Shown: piece by piece, positions 1 through 9,392 of the stretch | How the letters are laid out: the number at the start of each line of letters is the position of its first letter | Numbering within the stretch: the stretch's first letter is position 1 | From: Oegoconia quadripuncta | Lineage: Eukaryota; Arthropoda; Insecta; Lepidoptera; Autostichidae | Direction: 5' to 3' | DNA: 64,000 bases | Assembly: GCA_949316235.1 (NCBI GenBank) | Contig: OX438744.1 | Coordinates: 40,343,278 to 40,407,277 of the forward strand | Made by a program: the position numbers and the translations under genes | The notes under the pieces: generated by a model | Databases searched by the model: none | What the model was told of the DNA's origin: nothing | Seen by the model: the letters and a program-made list of their open reading frames with translations, nothing else

Positions 1-423
1 GTAATTTTTCTTCTTCTGAACCCCTCTTCGCTTAGATGCTTTCAATGAAATGATTGGTTTCTTTACACGTCTTTTGATTTTATACCCGGAACCAGACATA
101 AGTGAATCGATTTTATCATCCGCTTTTCGTTTTAAATTAGCAGCTGCATTTTTGAGACGAGACTTAACAGATTCCTCCATTGGTTGTGTCCTAATCATAT
201 CTGATAATAACCCTACACCTGCGCTTAATGCCTCTTTTCCAACGGCTTTGGCACCACTCGCTAAGAGTGGAAATACAGATCTAAACAGTCCTCCTAAAAA
301 ACTTCCAATGCCATGACCACGCTGATAAGGTATACCTCGATATATAATACCCACACCTGAACCAGCTTGGTGAGAATAATAATGATGGTAAGGACAAAGT
401 ATGTTATCACGTTTATGATTCAT
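1..423 (-). CDS. Small basic glycine-rich virion-type protein (adenovirus core/pVI-pX-like), cut by window edge
   Basis: An open frame of 141 codons runs from an ATG at 423-421 off the left edge, so the C terminus is missing. Around residues 35-65 it has a glycine-rich amphipathic stretch (a GHGIGSFLGGLFRSVFPLL-type run), then alanine/lysine-rich helices, then a very basic segment with KRKADDK and IKRRVKK. Small basic proteins with a glycine-rich hydrophobic helix are typical of Polinton and adintovirus genomes and are compared with adenovirus core or membrane-lytic proteins; that assignment is inference from composition. Its ATG overlaps the stop of the upstream gene as ATGA, so it belongs to the same tightly packed gene block. 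Confidence 0.7.
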   Translation of the reverse strand, partial: MNHKRDNILCPYHHYYSHQAGSGVGIIYRGIPYQRGHGIGSFLGGLFRSVFPLLASGAKAVGKEALSAGVGLLSDMIRTQPMEESVKSRLKNAAANLKRKADDKIDSLMSGSGYKIKRRVKKPIISLKASKRRGVQKKKNY

Positions 424-1277
424 TTTATTCGCATAAAATGAAGTTTAATACATGAAGTTCCAAATTGGAATGGTACTCTATTACCAATGCTGGTTCTTAT
501 ATCTATTTCTATGGTATCAAATTCTCTACGCATGACTGGAAGATAATGAATAGGAGATAATATATGCATTTTGTATGCACCATAAATGTATTTTGATGGA
601 TCTAGTGGAATGATTCTAAATAACGAGCTCATCACATCCCCCACAATTTGTGGATGGATAATATCAGAATAAATAAACAGTTGTGAAGGCAATCCCAATT
701 GTAAATTCGTTGGGTATATTGCATGTGGCTTTGTTATTAAATTTGTATAAGGCTCAAAGCCAAGTTGAAGACTTAGCGTAGGGGATAAGACCAACGATGA
801 TACATTGTTAGTTAATTTCGTAACAGTAATAAGTTTCGAGTTGTCATCAATTTCAAATTTCACTTGGTTACGTAAGAGGTTATTTTCATTGAATACTTTT
901 AGAAAATTATTGATGTGGTCATAAGTAAAAGATGGGATTTGAGATTTGTATTCCACTGGTATTAACGATGGATCATCATAATAGTAGTTTTCATTCAGAT
1001 CAATACGACTGTGAGACTTATCTTCTACAGATACTGCATCATTACTCTTGTAATCTCCTTCTACTATGGCTTTTTGCTTGATGAAGAGAATATTCTCATT
1101 TTCTTGAACATTAAATATCGAGCAGGGATAATGAAATTCAGCTAACCCGACAACCCATTCACCCTCCAATTGAACAGTTTTAGGTAGCTTTGTTATGAAG
1201 TTAGCTGTTGTGTTTTGAGGGAAATATATAGTTGAACTGTTGCTTGGTAAAGTAAGATAAAAGCTATCTTCTATCAT
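420..1277 (-). CDS. Conserved Polinton protein, 285 aa, function unknown (possible structural protein)
   Basis: The frame could extend to a non-ATG codon at 1307, but the first ATG is at 1277-1275 and overlaps the integrase stop as ATGA, so this start is preferred. The protein begins with a SFYLTLPSNSS motif followed by a LEGEWVVGLAEFHYP-like segment, and is predicted mostly beta-strand with few charged clusters. From memory, proteins with this N-terminal pattern occur beside Polinton integrases in insect and cnidarian genomes and are usually left uncharacterised. A structural role (minor capsid or penton-type jelly roll) is possible but unproven. No membrane segment or catalytic motif is visible. 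It overlaps its downstream neighbour by four bases. Confidence 0.75.
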   Translation of the reverse strand: MIEDSFYLTLPSNSSTIYFPQNTTANFITKLPKTVQLEGEWVVGLAEFHYPCSIFNVQENENILFIKQKAIVEGDYKSNDAVSVEDKSHSRIDLNENYYYDDPSLIPVEYKSQIPSFTYDHINNFLKVFNENNLLRNQVKFEIDDNSKLITVTKLTNNVSSLVLSPTLSLQLGFEPYTNLITKPHAIYPTNLQLGLPSQLFIYSDIIHPQIVGDVMSSLFRIIPLDPSKYIYGAYKMHILSPIHYLPVMRREFDTIEIDIRTSIGNRVPFQFGTSCIKLHFMRIK

Positions 1278-2359
1278 ATTAACTCCAAGTTTGATGCTGA
1301 TATCCAACTATTGAATTTATTAGGATATCCTTTCCATTTGACAAACACTTCCTTTCTGTTACCAAAACGACGAGTGCATATTATTTTATCGATTTTATAT
1401 TTAATGGTGGGGTCATAGATTACTTTTTGTAGTTCCCTACCATAAAACGTACCCACTATTGGTTCGTTTTTAAGATCTTTTAAATTGTAAACAACCCAAG
1501 GAAATCTTTTAACAATAGATGATATTATAAATATTTCATCCGACCAATTTGTTTCATACCCTTTTTGAAAAATGTGTTTATATTTCGTTATTCTAACATG
1601 ATCACCTACTTTAAATGATGAACGATCACTTATATGCTCATTATTGTCCTTATCATATAAATTAGACCATACTGCCATTATATTATTCGAATTCACATCA
1701 CTAGGACACATTTTAATACTGGAATGTACACTGTGATTGTAAGAATGTAATAATTCTTGTAAAATATCAATATATCTATATGTATTATTATGAGTGAAAT
1801 ATCGCCACATTTTCATTTTAAGTGTTCTCTGAAATCTTTCTACAATACTAGCTTTGATATCAGGATTGTTCGTTGTATAGTAATTAATATTTTTCCTTTT
1901 GAGGAATTGATTTACATCTTTTGAAACAAATTCGGTACCTTTATCGGATTGTATATGTCTAGGAGTAGCCCCTGCTTCAGTAAATATGCTTTCGAAACAT
2001 GTCTTAACAGTTTCAGAATTTTTTTTCTTCATAGGCCTTGCAAAAGCGTACTTACTAAATACATCAATGACACAGAGAATATAATTAAAGCCATCATTAT
2101 ATTTATTGTATGTTCGCATATCACTTAAATCCGCTTGCCATAGCTCATTTAAATTAGATAAAATATATTTGTTCCTAGGAAATCGTCTATTAACAGGTTT
2201 GTGCAAAGTATAAGTTTCTTGAGATTGTAACCACTTCTTTACATTCTGTCTGTTCATTTTCCCTTGCATAGCTTTTACTAATTTGTTAACACTGCTATAT
2301 CCAGCCGGGTGAGAGACATCATAATATATGTTATTTATATCATCTAGTTGGGGTTCCAT
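1274..2359 (-). CDS. int: Polinton integrase, DDE type with C-terminal chromodomain
   Basis: This protein inserts the linear element DNA into chromosomes. From the ATG at 2359 it is 361 aa; three codons upstream are open but start with TTG. The retroviral-like rve core is intact: D77 in WQADLSDM, D139 in QSDKGTEF and E174 in ASIVERFQ, giving a D,D35E spacing. Helical DNA-binding sequence precedes it (about residues 20-50). The C terminus (about 323-361) is a chromodomain with the VKWKGYPNKFNSWI pattern, including the aromatic residues expected for binding methylated histone tails, which in other integrases targets insertion to particular chromatin. The start lies 16 nt inside the preceding gene and the stop overlaps the next ATG. 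Nothing is broken or missing. Confidence 0.95.
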   Translation of the reverse strand: MEPQLDDINNIYYDVSHPAGYSSVNKLVKAMQGKMNRQNVKKWLQSQETYTLHKPVNRRFPRNKYILSNLNELWQADLSDMRTYNKYNDGFNYILCVIDVFSKYAFARPMKKKNSETVKTCFESIFTEAGATPRHIQSDKGTEFVSKDVNQFLKRKNINYYTTNNPDIKASIVERFQRTLKMKMWRYFTHNNTYRYIDILQELLHSYNHSVHSSIKMCPSDVNSNNIMAVWSNLYDKDNNEHISDRSSFKVGDHVRITKYKHIFQKGYETNWSDEIFIISSIVKRFPWVVYNLKDLKNEPIVGTFYGRELQKVIYDPTIKYKIDKIICTRRFGNRKEVFVKWKGYPNKFNSWISASNLELI

Positions 2360-3114
2360 CTCTCCCAATCTAATTTTCTTTTATGTAGCAAGTCACCACG
2401 TCTTCGCTTTGGTGTTTTATGTTTGTCTACTAAATCGTCTTTGTTAAAATCAGCCGAATCAAGGTTGTTTATGTATTCAAGCGTTTCTGGGTTACTTATA
2501 CAAGTTAATGGTATTTTTATGTCCCTTAGAGCTGAAGCGAACTTTTCCCAACCTGATGGTTTTGGGCGTCGTAACGGTCGTAGGACATCATTAATTAAAT
2601 CTACAATATTACTGCGAGGAACAATTTCATTATTGATTATGACTTTACCTTCACCATCCCAAGTAATGGCATTTCCTTCTGACAATATACCTTCTAATAA
2701 TAGTTCACCCTTTTTTTTATATGTTTTTGGTATAAATTTAAACAAATAACTTGGGGTATAACGTGATACTATATGATTTTCCTTTACTACGTCTTCTTCT
2801 GTTGTTGATAATTTTGGAACTACTGCATTATCATTATTTTCTTCCTTTTTAATACTATTAAAAACTGCATTGATAGGGGCATCTGTAACTATTGGTAATG
2901 TAATGGGATGACGTTCTGTACCAGCAAAATGTAAATATCTTTGTAAGATTTGTAAATATTGCATCCATTTCTCACGGTCTTCAATTTTACTATTTAAGAT
3001 TTTATTCATCTCTTCATCGAGACGGGACAATGGTTTTTCAGGAACGTTATCACTGTGTCTAATCCTATCAATGACATGAGGTTCCACAAGTATCATTTTC
3101 TTTGTGTTCTCCAT
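2344..3114 (-). CDS. Polinton-associated protein of unknown function, 256 aa
   Basis: The ATG is at 3114-3112, one base after the stop of the 109-aa gene. The protein is hydrophilic and largely helical at the N terminus, with a KWMQYLQILQRYLHF-like helix near residues 48-64. A middle segment (about 120-160) runs SRYTPSYLFKFIPKTYKKKGELLLEGI and the C terminus is very basic (KTPKRRRGDLLHKRK). I recognise the general pattern from proteins encoded next to integrases in Polintons of other invertebrates but know no function. The basic tail and position among virion-type genes suggest a nucleic-acid or virion association, which is inference only. Confidence 0.7.
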   Translation of the reverse strand: MENTKKMILVEPHVIDRIRHSDNVPEKPLSRLDEEMNKILNSKIEDREKWMQYLQILQRYLHFAGTERHPITLPIVTDAPINAVFNSIKKEENNDNAVVPKLSTTEEDVVKENHIVSRYTPSYLFKFIPKTYKKKGELLLEGILSEGNAITWDGEGKVIINNEIVPRSNIVDLINDVLRPLRRPKPSGWEKFASALRDIKIPLTCISNPETLEYINNLDSADFNKDDLVDKHKTPKRRRGDLLHKRKLDWERWNPN

Positions 3115-3115
3115 T

Positions 3116-3445
3116 TTACTTATTCAAAAACGAACTTAATAATCCACTAAGAACAGAACCTAAAATTATGGGTAAGAATGCTCCACCTTTCTGTATAATA
3201 ATTCGTTTTCGGGAGTTACTTTTACCCTTAGATACTAATTTTCTCAACAAAGTTTTGTATTTACTCAACTTGGATTTATCTCTATCCTTCAGAGGAATTT
3301 TACCATTCAAAATATTATAAATACATTCACATAAACAATTTATTTCTTCATTGCGATATACTTTCAACAAGGCTGTACAATACTTAGGTTTAAGCGTATG
3401 CAAAGCTTTTAGTAATTCAAGATGCGTCGTCACTCTACCAACCAT
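3116..3445 (-). CDS. Small Polinton protein with hydrophobic C-terminal GG-x-LP module, 109 aa
   Basis: It starts at ATG 3445-3443. Residues 1-75 are a helical region with the core LKPKYCTALLKVY ... CECIYNILNGKIPL. A basic patch (SRKRIII) leads into a hydrophobic glycine-rich C terminus, QKGGAFLPIILGSVLSGLL, resembling in character the hydrophobic end of small core proteins of adenovirus-like viruses. The resemblance is by pattern, not alignment. The 74-aa gene immediately upstream is a diverged copy of its N-terminal two-thirds, so this locus is a tandem duplication. It is followed one base later by the 256-aa gene. Confidence 0.7.
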   Translation of the reverse strand: MVGRVTTHLELLKALHTLKPKYCTALLKVYRNEEINCLCECIYNILNGKIPLKDRDKSKLSKYKTLLRKLVSKGKSNSRKRIIIQKGGAFLPIILGSVLSGLLSSFLNK

Positions 3446-3499
3446 TGTAACCGACTAATAATAATAATATTTTGAGGCTGTTATTATTATAAGGAAACA

Positions 3500-3724
3500 C
3501 TATGCAATATTTGTTGAAAAAAAGCAATGTAACTTCAAGAAACTAAATTTTGATTGCCGCACCCCTTTTATAGGGATTTCAATGAAAGTATCTACAATAC
3601 TTTCACATATACGATTTATTTTATCTTCACTACATTTTTTCAATAAAGCTTTGCGATATTTCGGTGTGAGTACTTGTAAAGCTAGTGATAATTCCTGATC
3701 TTGTGGTACTGCTTCTTCAGGCAT
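3500..3724 (-). CDS. Shortened tandem paralogue of the 109-aa protein, 74 aa
   Basis: Residues 14-55 (LALQVLTPKYRKALLKK ... INRICESIVDTFIEIPIKG) line up with the same part of the 109-aa neighbour (ALHTLKPKYCTALLKVY ... INCLCECIYNILNGKIPLK), so the two are tandem paralogues. The copy then departs into an unrelated tail rich in Phe, Cys and Leu and stops, losing the basic patch and the hydrophobic glycine-rich end. The ATG (3724-3722) lies inside the end of the ATPase gene, 8 nt before that gene finishes. It may be a degenerate duplicate or a trimmed partner; 54 nt of AT-rich spacer separate it from the 109-aa gene. Confidence 0.6.
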   Translation of the reverse strand: MPEEAVPQDQELSLALQVLTPKYRKALLKKCSEDKINRICESIVDTFIEIPIKGVRQSKFSFLKLHCFFSTNIA

Positions 3725-4385
3725 TATCGACCACTAACTGATATTTGATTACGGGTGTATCATATTTATAACCCTTTTTCGGCAAATAAACTACACAGTT
3801 TTCATCCGAGGGAAAGAGTTTACTCTTAAAACGACACATATCATTTGTATTTTGTTTTAAATCAATCATTAGATAACCATGTGCTTCGGCTGTAGCGTCC
3901 TTATAAGCTTCTTCGACGAATTTGGAATTATCTGGCATTACTTGACGTGCTAAATGACGTATTTGTGCTCTATCTCTAGGATTTTTGAAGAAAATTATGT
4001 AACTCGAATTTAAGGAAATATCGCGTTGCCCTCTACCTTGGTGAAATAAATTTTGTGTTATATAAAACACACTAAGATTTCTATGATGACTACCTTTAGT
4101 GAAAATATCTACAATGCGGGCATCGGATTCTCGCATAAGATCATCTATTATCAGTAATTGTGGTAGCTTACCATCAAACATGCTTAACTCAGGGCTACCC
4201 TGTTTATAATCAACATTGTTCAAATTATATAAAGGTTGCATTTCATCGTAACACCATAATATCCGTTCAAAGTCACTGTTACAAATATCTTTTGCATATT
4301 TTAAGAAATTGGTAACAAAGTTAGATTTACCACAACCACTTGGGCCTGCTACAATAGCTGTGAAAGGATGGATGAAATGAAACAT
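3717..4385 (-). CDS. Genome-packaging ATPase, A32/FtsK-HerA type
   Basis: A 222-aa P-loop ATPase of the kind that pumps DNA into capsids in Polintons, adintoviruses and virophages. Walker A is GPSGCGKS at residues 14-21, Walker B is LLIIDD at 77-82, and a downstream VFYITQNLF segment near 106-114 carries the conserved Gln of the family. The length is normal for these ATPases. The ATG is immediately upstream of the FHFIHPF block that begins most family members. It starts a run of closely spaced minus-strand genes down to the left edge; its last bases overlap the ATG of the 74-aa gene. No lesions are seen. Confidence 0.93.
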   Translation of the reverse strand: MFHFIHPFTAIVAGPSGCGKSNFVTNFLKYAKDICNSDFERILWCYDEMQPLYNLNNVDYKQGSPELSMFDGKLPQLLIIDDLMRESDARIVDIFTKGSHHRNLSVFYITQNLFHQGRGQRDISLNSSYIIFFKNPRDRAQIRHLARQVMPDNSKFVEEAYKDATAEAHGYLMIDLKQNTNDMCRFKSKLFPSDENCVVYLPKKGYKYDTPVIKYQLVVDNA

Positions 4386-4645
4386 TTTTTTATTTTGTTA
4401 CAATTTAACGTGTAACCTATAAAGCTCTGTGTTTAGGAATGGGGTTAAACAAAATAGGAAGTCTCTTATAAAGTCACTCAGTAATTTTATTATATAAATT
4501 ACATTTAGAAATCACACAATTTAAAATATACTTACAATAATGAAAATTAATTAAAAATTTCAAATACAGTTTTACAATTCAAATAATTAAAATAATCTTA
4601 CAATAATGATATTATACTAATAGTGGTACTTAAAATGTATATACA
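4386..4645 (-). other. AT-rich spacer between polymerase and ATPase, with possible polyadenylation signal
   Basis: No gene is visible. On the minus strand an AATAAA hexamer lies at 4491-4486, about 155 nt after the polymerase stop, and could end the polymerase transcript. The same spacer must hold the promoter for the ATPase gene block; no clear TATA box was settled on because the sequence is almost wholly A and T. Confidence 0.4.
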
Positions 4646-7600
4646 TTATTTAATACTGTAATGACCCCAAGCAAAAGTATCTGTAGAGTTAGGTATAAAA
4701 TATCTCTTAGTGTCATTATAAGATAAACATATCTTGTTTATTTTCTGAGTGAAAATAGTATGCTTTAAACTTCTTATTCTATACATTTCCGAAATTTGGA
4801 TTTCGTTATGAAATAAACATTTTTTATAATTTTCCATTAACATTTTTTTCGTAACATTTTTGTTTACGCCTTTAGCTTTAGCGGTTACCTTATTTTCAAC
4901 ATCTATACAATACATTTTAGATCGCAAACCAACAAACTCTTTAAATATCTTTCCATTGTTTTCATCCTTAAAATATCCCAACTTTTTTTTATTTAACAGT
5001 GGAATACCAAAGACATTGTTAGATGGATAATCTGAAGTATCAAAATAATTGTATATATCAAGTGCTATATCTGTGTAAAAGTTATCAGTAAAGATATGAT
5101 AAATTAAACTATCCGTGTCTGTATAGAGTAACTTTACTTTATTGTTATATTTTGGTTTAATATAATTATAATGAAAATTGTACATAAGAGTTTTTGAAAT
5201 GTCCAATATGCAAAAACCTAAATAAATAGGTTTATTGTAGAATAATTTCGTTTTGTGTAATTGAACAGCAACTAGTGACTCAGAAAATATTGAAAGGCTA
5301 TGGAATTCCGGTCGGGCTATCAGGCTTTGCACACCTTGAGTTTTACCACGATTTTCCCAATGTGTTAATAATTTTACATTAACTCGTTTTTCTATGTTTT
5401 CCATAGTCTTACCAAACACAGAATTATTCATAAGTTTGTAAAAATCTTTGTCAAAATCAGTTTTTGCTAAAGTTCTCAATTCTGTGTTTAAATCTATGTA
5501 CTTTTTTAGCCAGGGACTTTGTTTAAACTGTAAAATTCTGTGGACTTTGAGCAATTTCATACCTAATTGCAAACATTGTATAAGATTTCTATAATGTATA
5601 ACATAATTCTTTTTGTTATATAAATTAGGAACTAATTTCTTATCTTTACTATTACCTATAACAATATTTTCAGGACATAAGGGGAAATCTGAATGTAAAT
5701 CATGAATGTTTTCAGGATAATGGAGATCGACCTCCAATATATATCCAACATCAGATGTAAGTGATACATGAAAATCAGTATTTGCACTAACCCATTTGAA
5801 ATCTCCTACAGGTAAGTATTGTGACATTGCCCATCCATAAAGGTTATTTGCATCAAAATACATCAAATAAGATTTTGGTAAATCTGAATTGAAATCTTTG
5901 AGATATTCATTATTAGCCTTTCCATATCTATTACAGCATTGTGATACACCCCCTCTTATACCAGATTTCACAAACGCTAACTTATCGAAATCAGTCAACA
6001 ATTCTAATTCAATTTTTGTGTATTTCAACATCGCATCCCAACTTAACCCCGGAGCTGTGTAATATTGAGTTGGATCTAAATCATAAGTTTCAATACACAC
6101 TTCACGGAAATTTTCAAAGATATCGGTTAATAGCATAACATCGGTTTTCAAGTATAGATTTGAATAATCTAACATATTTTGACATTTAAAATGTTTCCAA
6201 ACATCTAAAGCATGTTTATAATCATTATCAGATACACATGTATCAGTCAAAGAACTGTAAAATTGATCCTGCGTGGGAAGTGATGTGACCTGCAACGACT
6301 CATATGAGTTAATAAATTCATATGGAAATACACCTTTTTTTATTAATCTCTGAAAATCAGTTTTCTCAGGAAATTGTTTTCTTAACTCTTTCAATTGTTT
6401 TTCTTTAAGATTTTTTGCCAAACTATCTAAACTACTGGACATAAACTTGAAAGAATCCAAAAACCTTAAAAATATTGAATGACCATTTATAAATATTTTT
6501 TTAGAAAATGAAATGTACTTTTCTTTACTTTGTGGGATAATTTCTATTTCACCATCCATAAAGTTAAGTGCATGAACAATAAAATGAGCATCATAATTAC
6601 TCAAGTTATGAAACAAAATTGGAATGAAGAAAGGTACACGATATTTAGAACTACATATTTTATGAGCTACCCCCCTAAACTTTCCAGTATTCCAATCAAA
6701 ATCTAGATCGGTATCATTATTATCTAATCGAGTCTCGCATATATAACATAACTCTGATTGACTAATTTTCAATTGATCAGCATCAGTTAATGGTTGGGGT
6801 CGTTTTTGAAAGCAATTCCTTTTTTGTATCTCGGATAAGTCTTTATATAAACTTTCCATAAATACTTTTGCACAGTCTGGTCCAGTATATGTTCGATACT
6901 TGGAAAGGGAATCATCATAGGAACATTTTATATAGTAACCATAGCTATACACTTCATGCTCATGTATTGATCGGGTGTATGATTTTAATGGATTAGGATC
7001 ACATGATTTAATCGGTTTCAAAATGGCTTCCAAATCTGCATATATAACAAAGGGTAATTTTAACTTTCGTTGGAATTTATCGAAGGTAATTTTATCATTA
7101 CTTATTTCTTGACCAAACCAATTCTTAGTCTTTTTATTCATTCCAGGTAATTCTGTAACTATTTGTGCACAATCTTTTGTTTGATGGTTTGTTAACCTTT
7201 CTCTGGTAGTAAAATATAATAAACAACCATCACAAATATGTATCGCTTTCTCCTGGTTAGTGACTTGTTTATTTACCAAACGTGACATGTTTTTAATGTA
7301 ACAATAATGGTTATCGGAACCATTTACTAAGTATAACAAGTTTACATGGGTTTCTTTACGAGACTTGGTAAAGTACAAAGGACCCACAATAGTATTTTTC
7401 TTAGTATCTTTGTTGTAATCCAAACCAAAAACATTAATGCTTATATTGTTTTGTTTTTCAACTCTACTTATATCTTTTAACTTCACTGGGAATTGAATAC
7501 CATTAAAGTTCAATTTATTCTCATGTCTAATATAAGATGATACCCGATCTAAGTGAGTATTAACTGGATACATTGCGGAGAGTAAAGCCCACTTTAAACA

Positions 7601-8393
7601 TTGTTGGTCTCTATTTTTTACATTTATTACAGCTTTCTTGTGTTTAATATCTATCGGTAAATCGATATATGTCGAGCCACGTAAGGGGTTAAATTGATTA
7701 ATATTCATTTCTAAAAACTTTATTTCCCGCAAAGACCAACCACTATCTTTTTTCTCAAAGTCAGTCATCCTTGTTTTAATATTTTCCATCAATGTATTGA
7801 AGTAAATATCTAAATTTTCACCTAAGCAAAGTGACCAGTTATTTGTTTGAAAGTCAAATGAATTTTTAATGTCTTTAGTTTCCTGTACAAAGTCCGCATG
7901 AACTATAAAGTTGACTTTAATAGTAGTCAGCTCCCTCAAACACTCTTCTACAAGAAATAAAATAGTTTCCCTCACTGATTTTATGAACAATTCCGGGGTT
8001 TGTAAAACATTATTATCATTGGAAAGAGGTGAAGTTATTCTGTAGGTTAATATTCTAGAACCAAAAGCTGTAGAAATAATACTAACATTATCGAGATTAT
8101 GTTCTTGAACGAAAACCTTTTCTTTGTGTGATTTACTCCGCAAGTGGTTAGTGAAATATCTTCGACTCACCGTGTGATTACATATTCCACATGTTATGGG
8201 GTCCACCACCACATTTGAAGGTCCAGCACTGCTAGTCGATCTGCTCGTAGATGTCGACGCGTTGTTGTTATTCACGACATTGATATACTCAGTGCAACTA
8301 GATGACTCATTTGCTTCTTGTGTGCGACGCGATTTCGATGCAACTTGTACACTCGATTGCACCTTTCTTTTCCCCCCGGTTTGATTACTTGCA
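4646..8393 (-). CDS. polB: Family B DNA polymerase, protein-primed type: main exon
   Basis: Replicates the element. This exon codes about 1,249 residues. Counting from the open frame at 8407: a C2H2-type zinc finger (CGIC ... NHLRSKSH, about 73-96), a second Cys/His cluster (CDGCLLYF, about 393-410), exonuclease motif I with D and E in YADLEA (about 455), exo II around FHNLSNYDAHF (about 600), exo III around YLKTDVMLL, palm motif A with DANNLYGWAM (about 850), motif B LMNNSVFGKT (about 992) and motif C YTDTDS (about 1094). All catalytic acids are present. There is no ATG at the 5' end; the frame is preceded by a pyrimidine-rich TTCTATTACAG acceptor, so the first residues come from an upstream exon (9056-9198). 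No stops or frameshifts. Confidence 0.95.
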
Positions 8394-8473
8394 CTGTAAT
8401 AGAACACACAATATTAGTATTAGAGTTATAATAATGAAATAACACAATCAAAATTGCTTTCATAATACCCACA

Positions 8474-8725
8474 TTAAGGATTACACAGCTTACAATATGC
8501 CTGCATTTGTAATACACCATCAATTTCATCAATGTTCTCAGTAGTCGCATCACTTCTTATTTTATGCCCACTACAAGGAGTAAAATATGGTATAATATCT
8601 GGGTCCTCTATCATGAAATTAGGAAGTTTATGACTAATGTACCACAGCCTAATGAAATTATGAAATTTGTTTAGAAGAAACGATTTGTCTAATGACATAA
8701 TTTCCTGAGTCGATAAAGACAACAT
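8474..8725 (-). CDS. 83-aa ORF inside the predicted polymerase intron, unknown
   Basis: The frame has its own ATG (8725-8723) and stop and lies wholly inside the predicted polymerase intron. The N-terminal half is hydrophobic/aromatic (LLNKFHNFIRLWYISHKL). The C-terminal half contains C-x-G-H, then after about 22 residues C-KLC, which could make a small zinc ribbon. I recognise no family. It could be a separate small protein, an alternative first exon, or chance; the Cys/His pattern gives modest support for coding. Confidence 0.35.
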   Translation of the reverse strand: MLSLSTQEIMSLDKSFLLNKFHNFIRLWYISHKLPNFMIEDPDIIPYFTPCSGHKIRSDATTENIDEIDGVLQMQAYCKLCNP

Positions 8726-9055
8726 TGTGTATTAGTTTTGAGACGTTACTTGTAACAAAATGAGGTAAAGACACTACTAACAATCGTTTATGTAGTAACG
8801 TCGTTCACCCCACTACTCATACCATCAATGTACTTGGGTTAACTTTGAAAGATTTGTAAACTGTGTCCTATTACTCATAAAATATCATTCAAATTTGTAT
8901 AACACTAATAGATAATGAGAACTATCTTATTACATAAGAACGAGAGTTCAAGTTTGCATAAATTCAATAGATAATGAGAGAGCTTCATCACAAATCACAT
9001 AATATAATTAAACTGTGTGTTCCTGGACGAATTAAAGATAGTACAAGTTACTTAC

Positions 9056-9198
9056 GGTTCAGGTGGTACTTGGTTTACAGCATCACTGAGCTCACAGAGA
9101 TCGTAGAGTTGTTGATCTATATTTCTTTGTTCTGCCTCGATACATAGTTGATATAATTGCTCATCAAATATTGGGTTGTTGAGATCGAAATGTGCCAT
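9056..9198 (-). CDS. polB: Predicted first coding exon of the Polinton DNA polymerase
   Basis: An ATG at 9198-9196 opens 47 codons plus two bases, ending at a strong donor (ACC then GTAAGTAAC) at 9055. The acceptor at 8394 would remove an intron of 662 nt (8394-9055). The phase is exact: two bases here plus one base at 8393 make one codon, and the polymerase frame continues without interruption to give about 1,296 residues. The exon is acidic and Gln/Leu-rich (DEQLYQLCIEAEQ), unlike the basic Ser/Asn-rich sequence that follows. A TATATAAT box lies about 120 nt upstream. Without splicing the frame ends at once (TAA inside the donor), which also argues for an exon. Confidence 0.75.
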
Positions 9199-9320
9199 CG
9201 TGTTAACACTGAATAAGGGACTACCACTAATAAAGGTCTTTGGTTTTTAGACTACCACTAACAAACTTCAGTCAATGGCTGATTAGGAATGACTCTCAGT
9301 TTACTTGAGTTGAAACCCTC

Positions 9321-9328
9321 ATTATATA
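9321..9328 (-). promoter_or_regulatory. TATA box of the polymerase transcript
   Basis: TATATAAT on the minus strand, about 120 nt before the predicted polymerase ATG. The downstream leader carries two near-identical ACTACCACTAAYAAA motifs. The matching box in front of the other spliced gene supports a shared early-type promoter layout. Confidence 0.5.
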
Positions 9329-9392
9329 GTCGATTTTAAGTAGCATGGCGGGGGGTCATTAGGTAGTAAGAGTGGTAACAATAGGTAAGGTG

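Noticed and set aside
8272..8553. 93-codon minus-strand ORF spanning the polymerase acceptor
   Set aside because: It overlaps the polymerase exon in another frame and has no supporting features.
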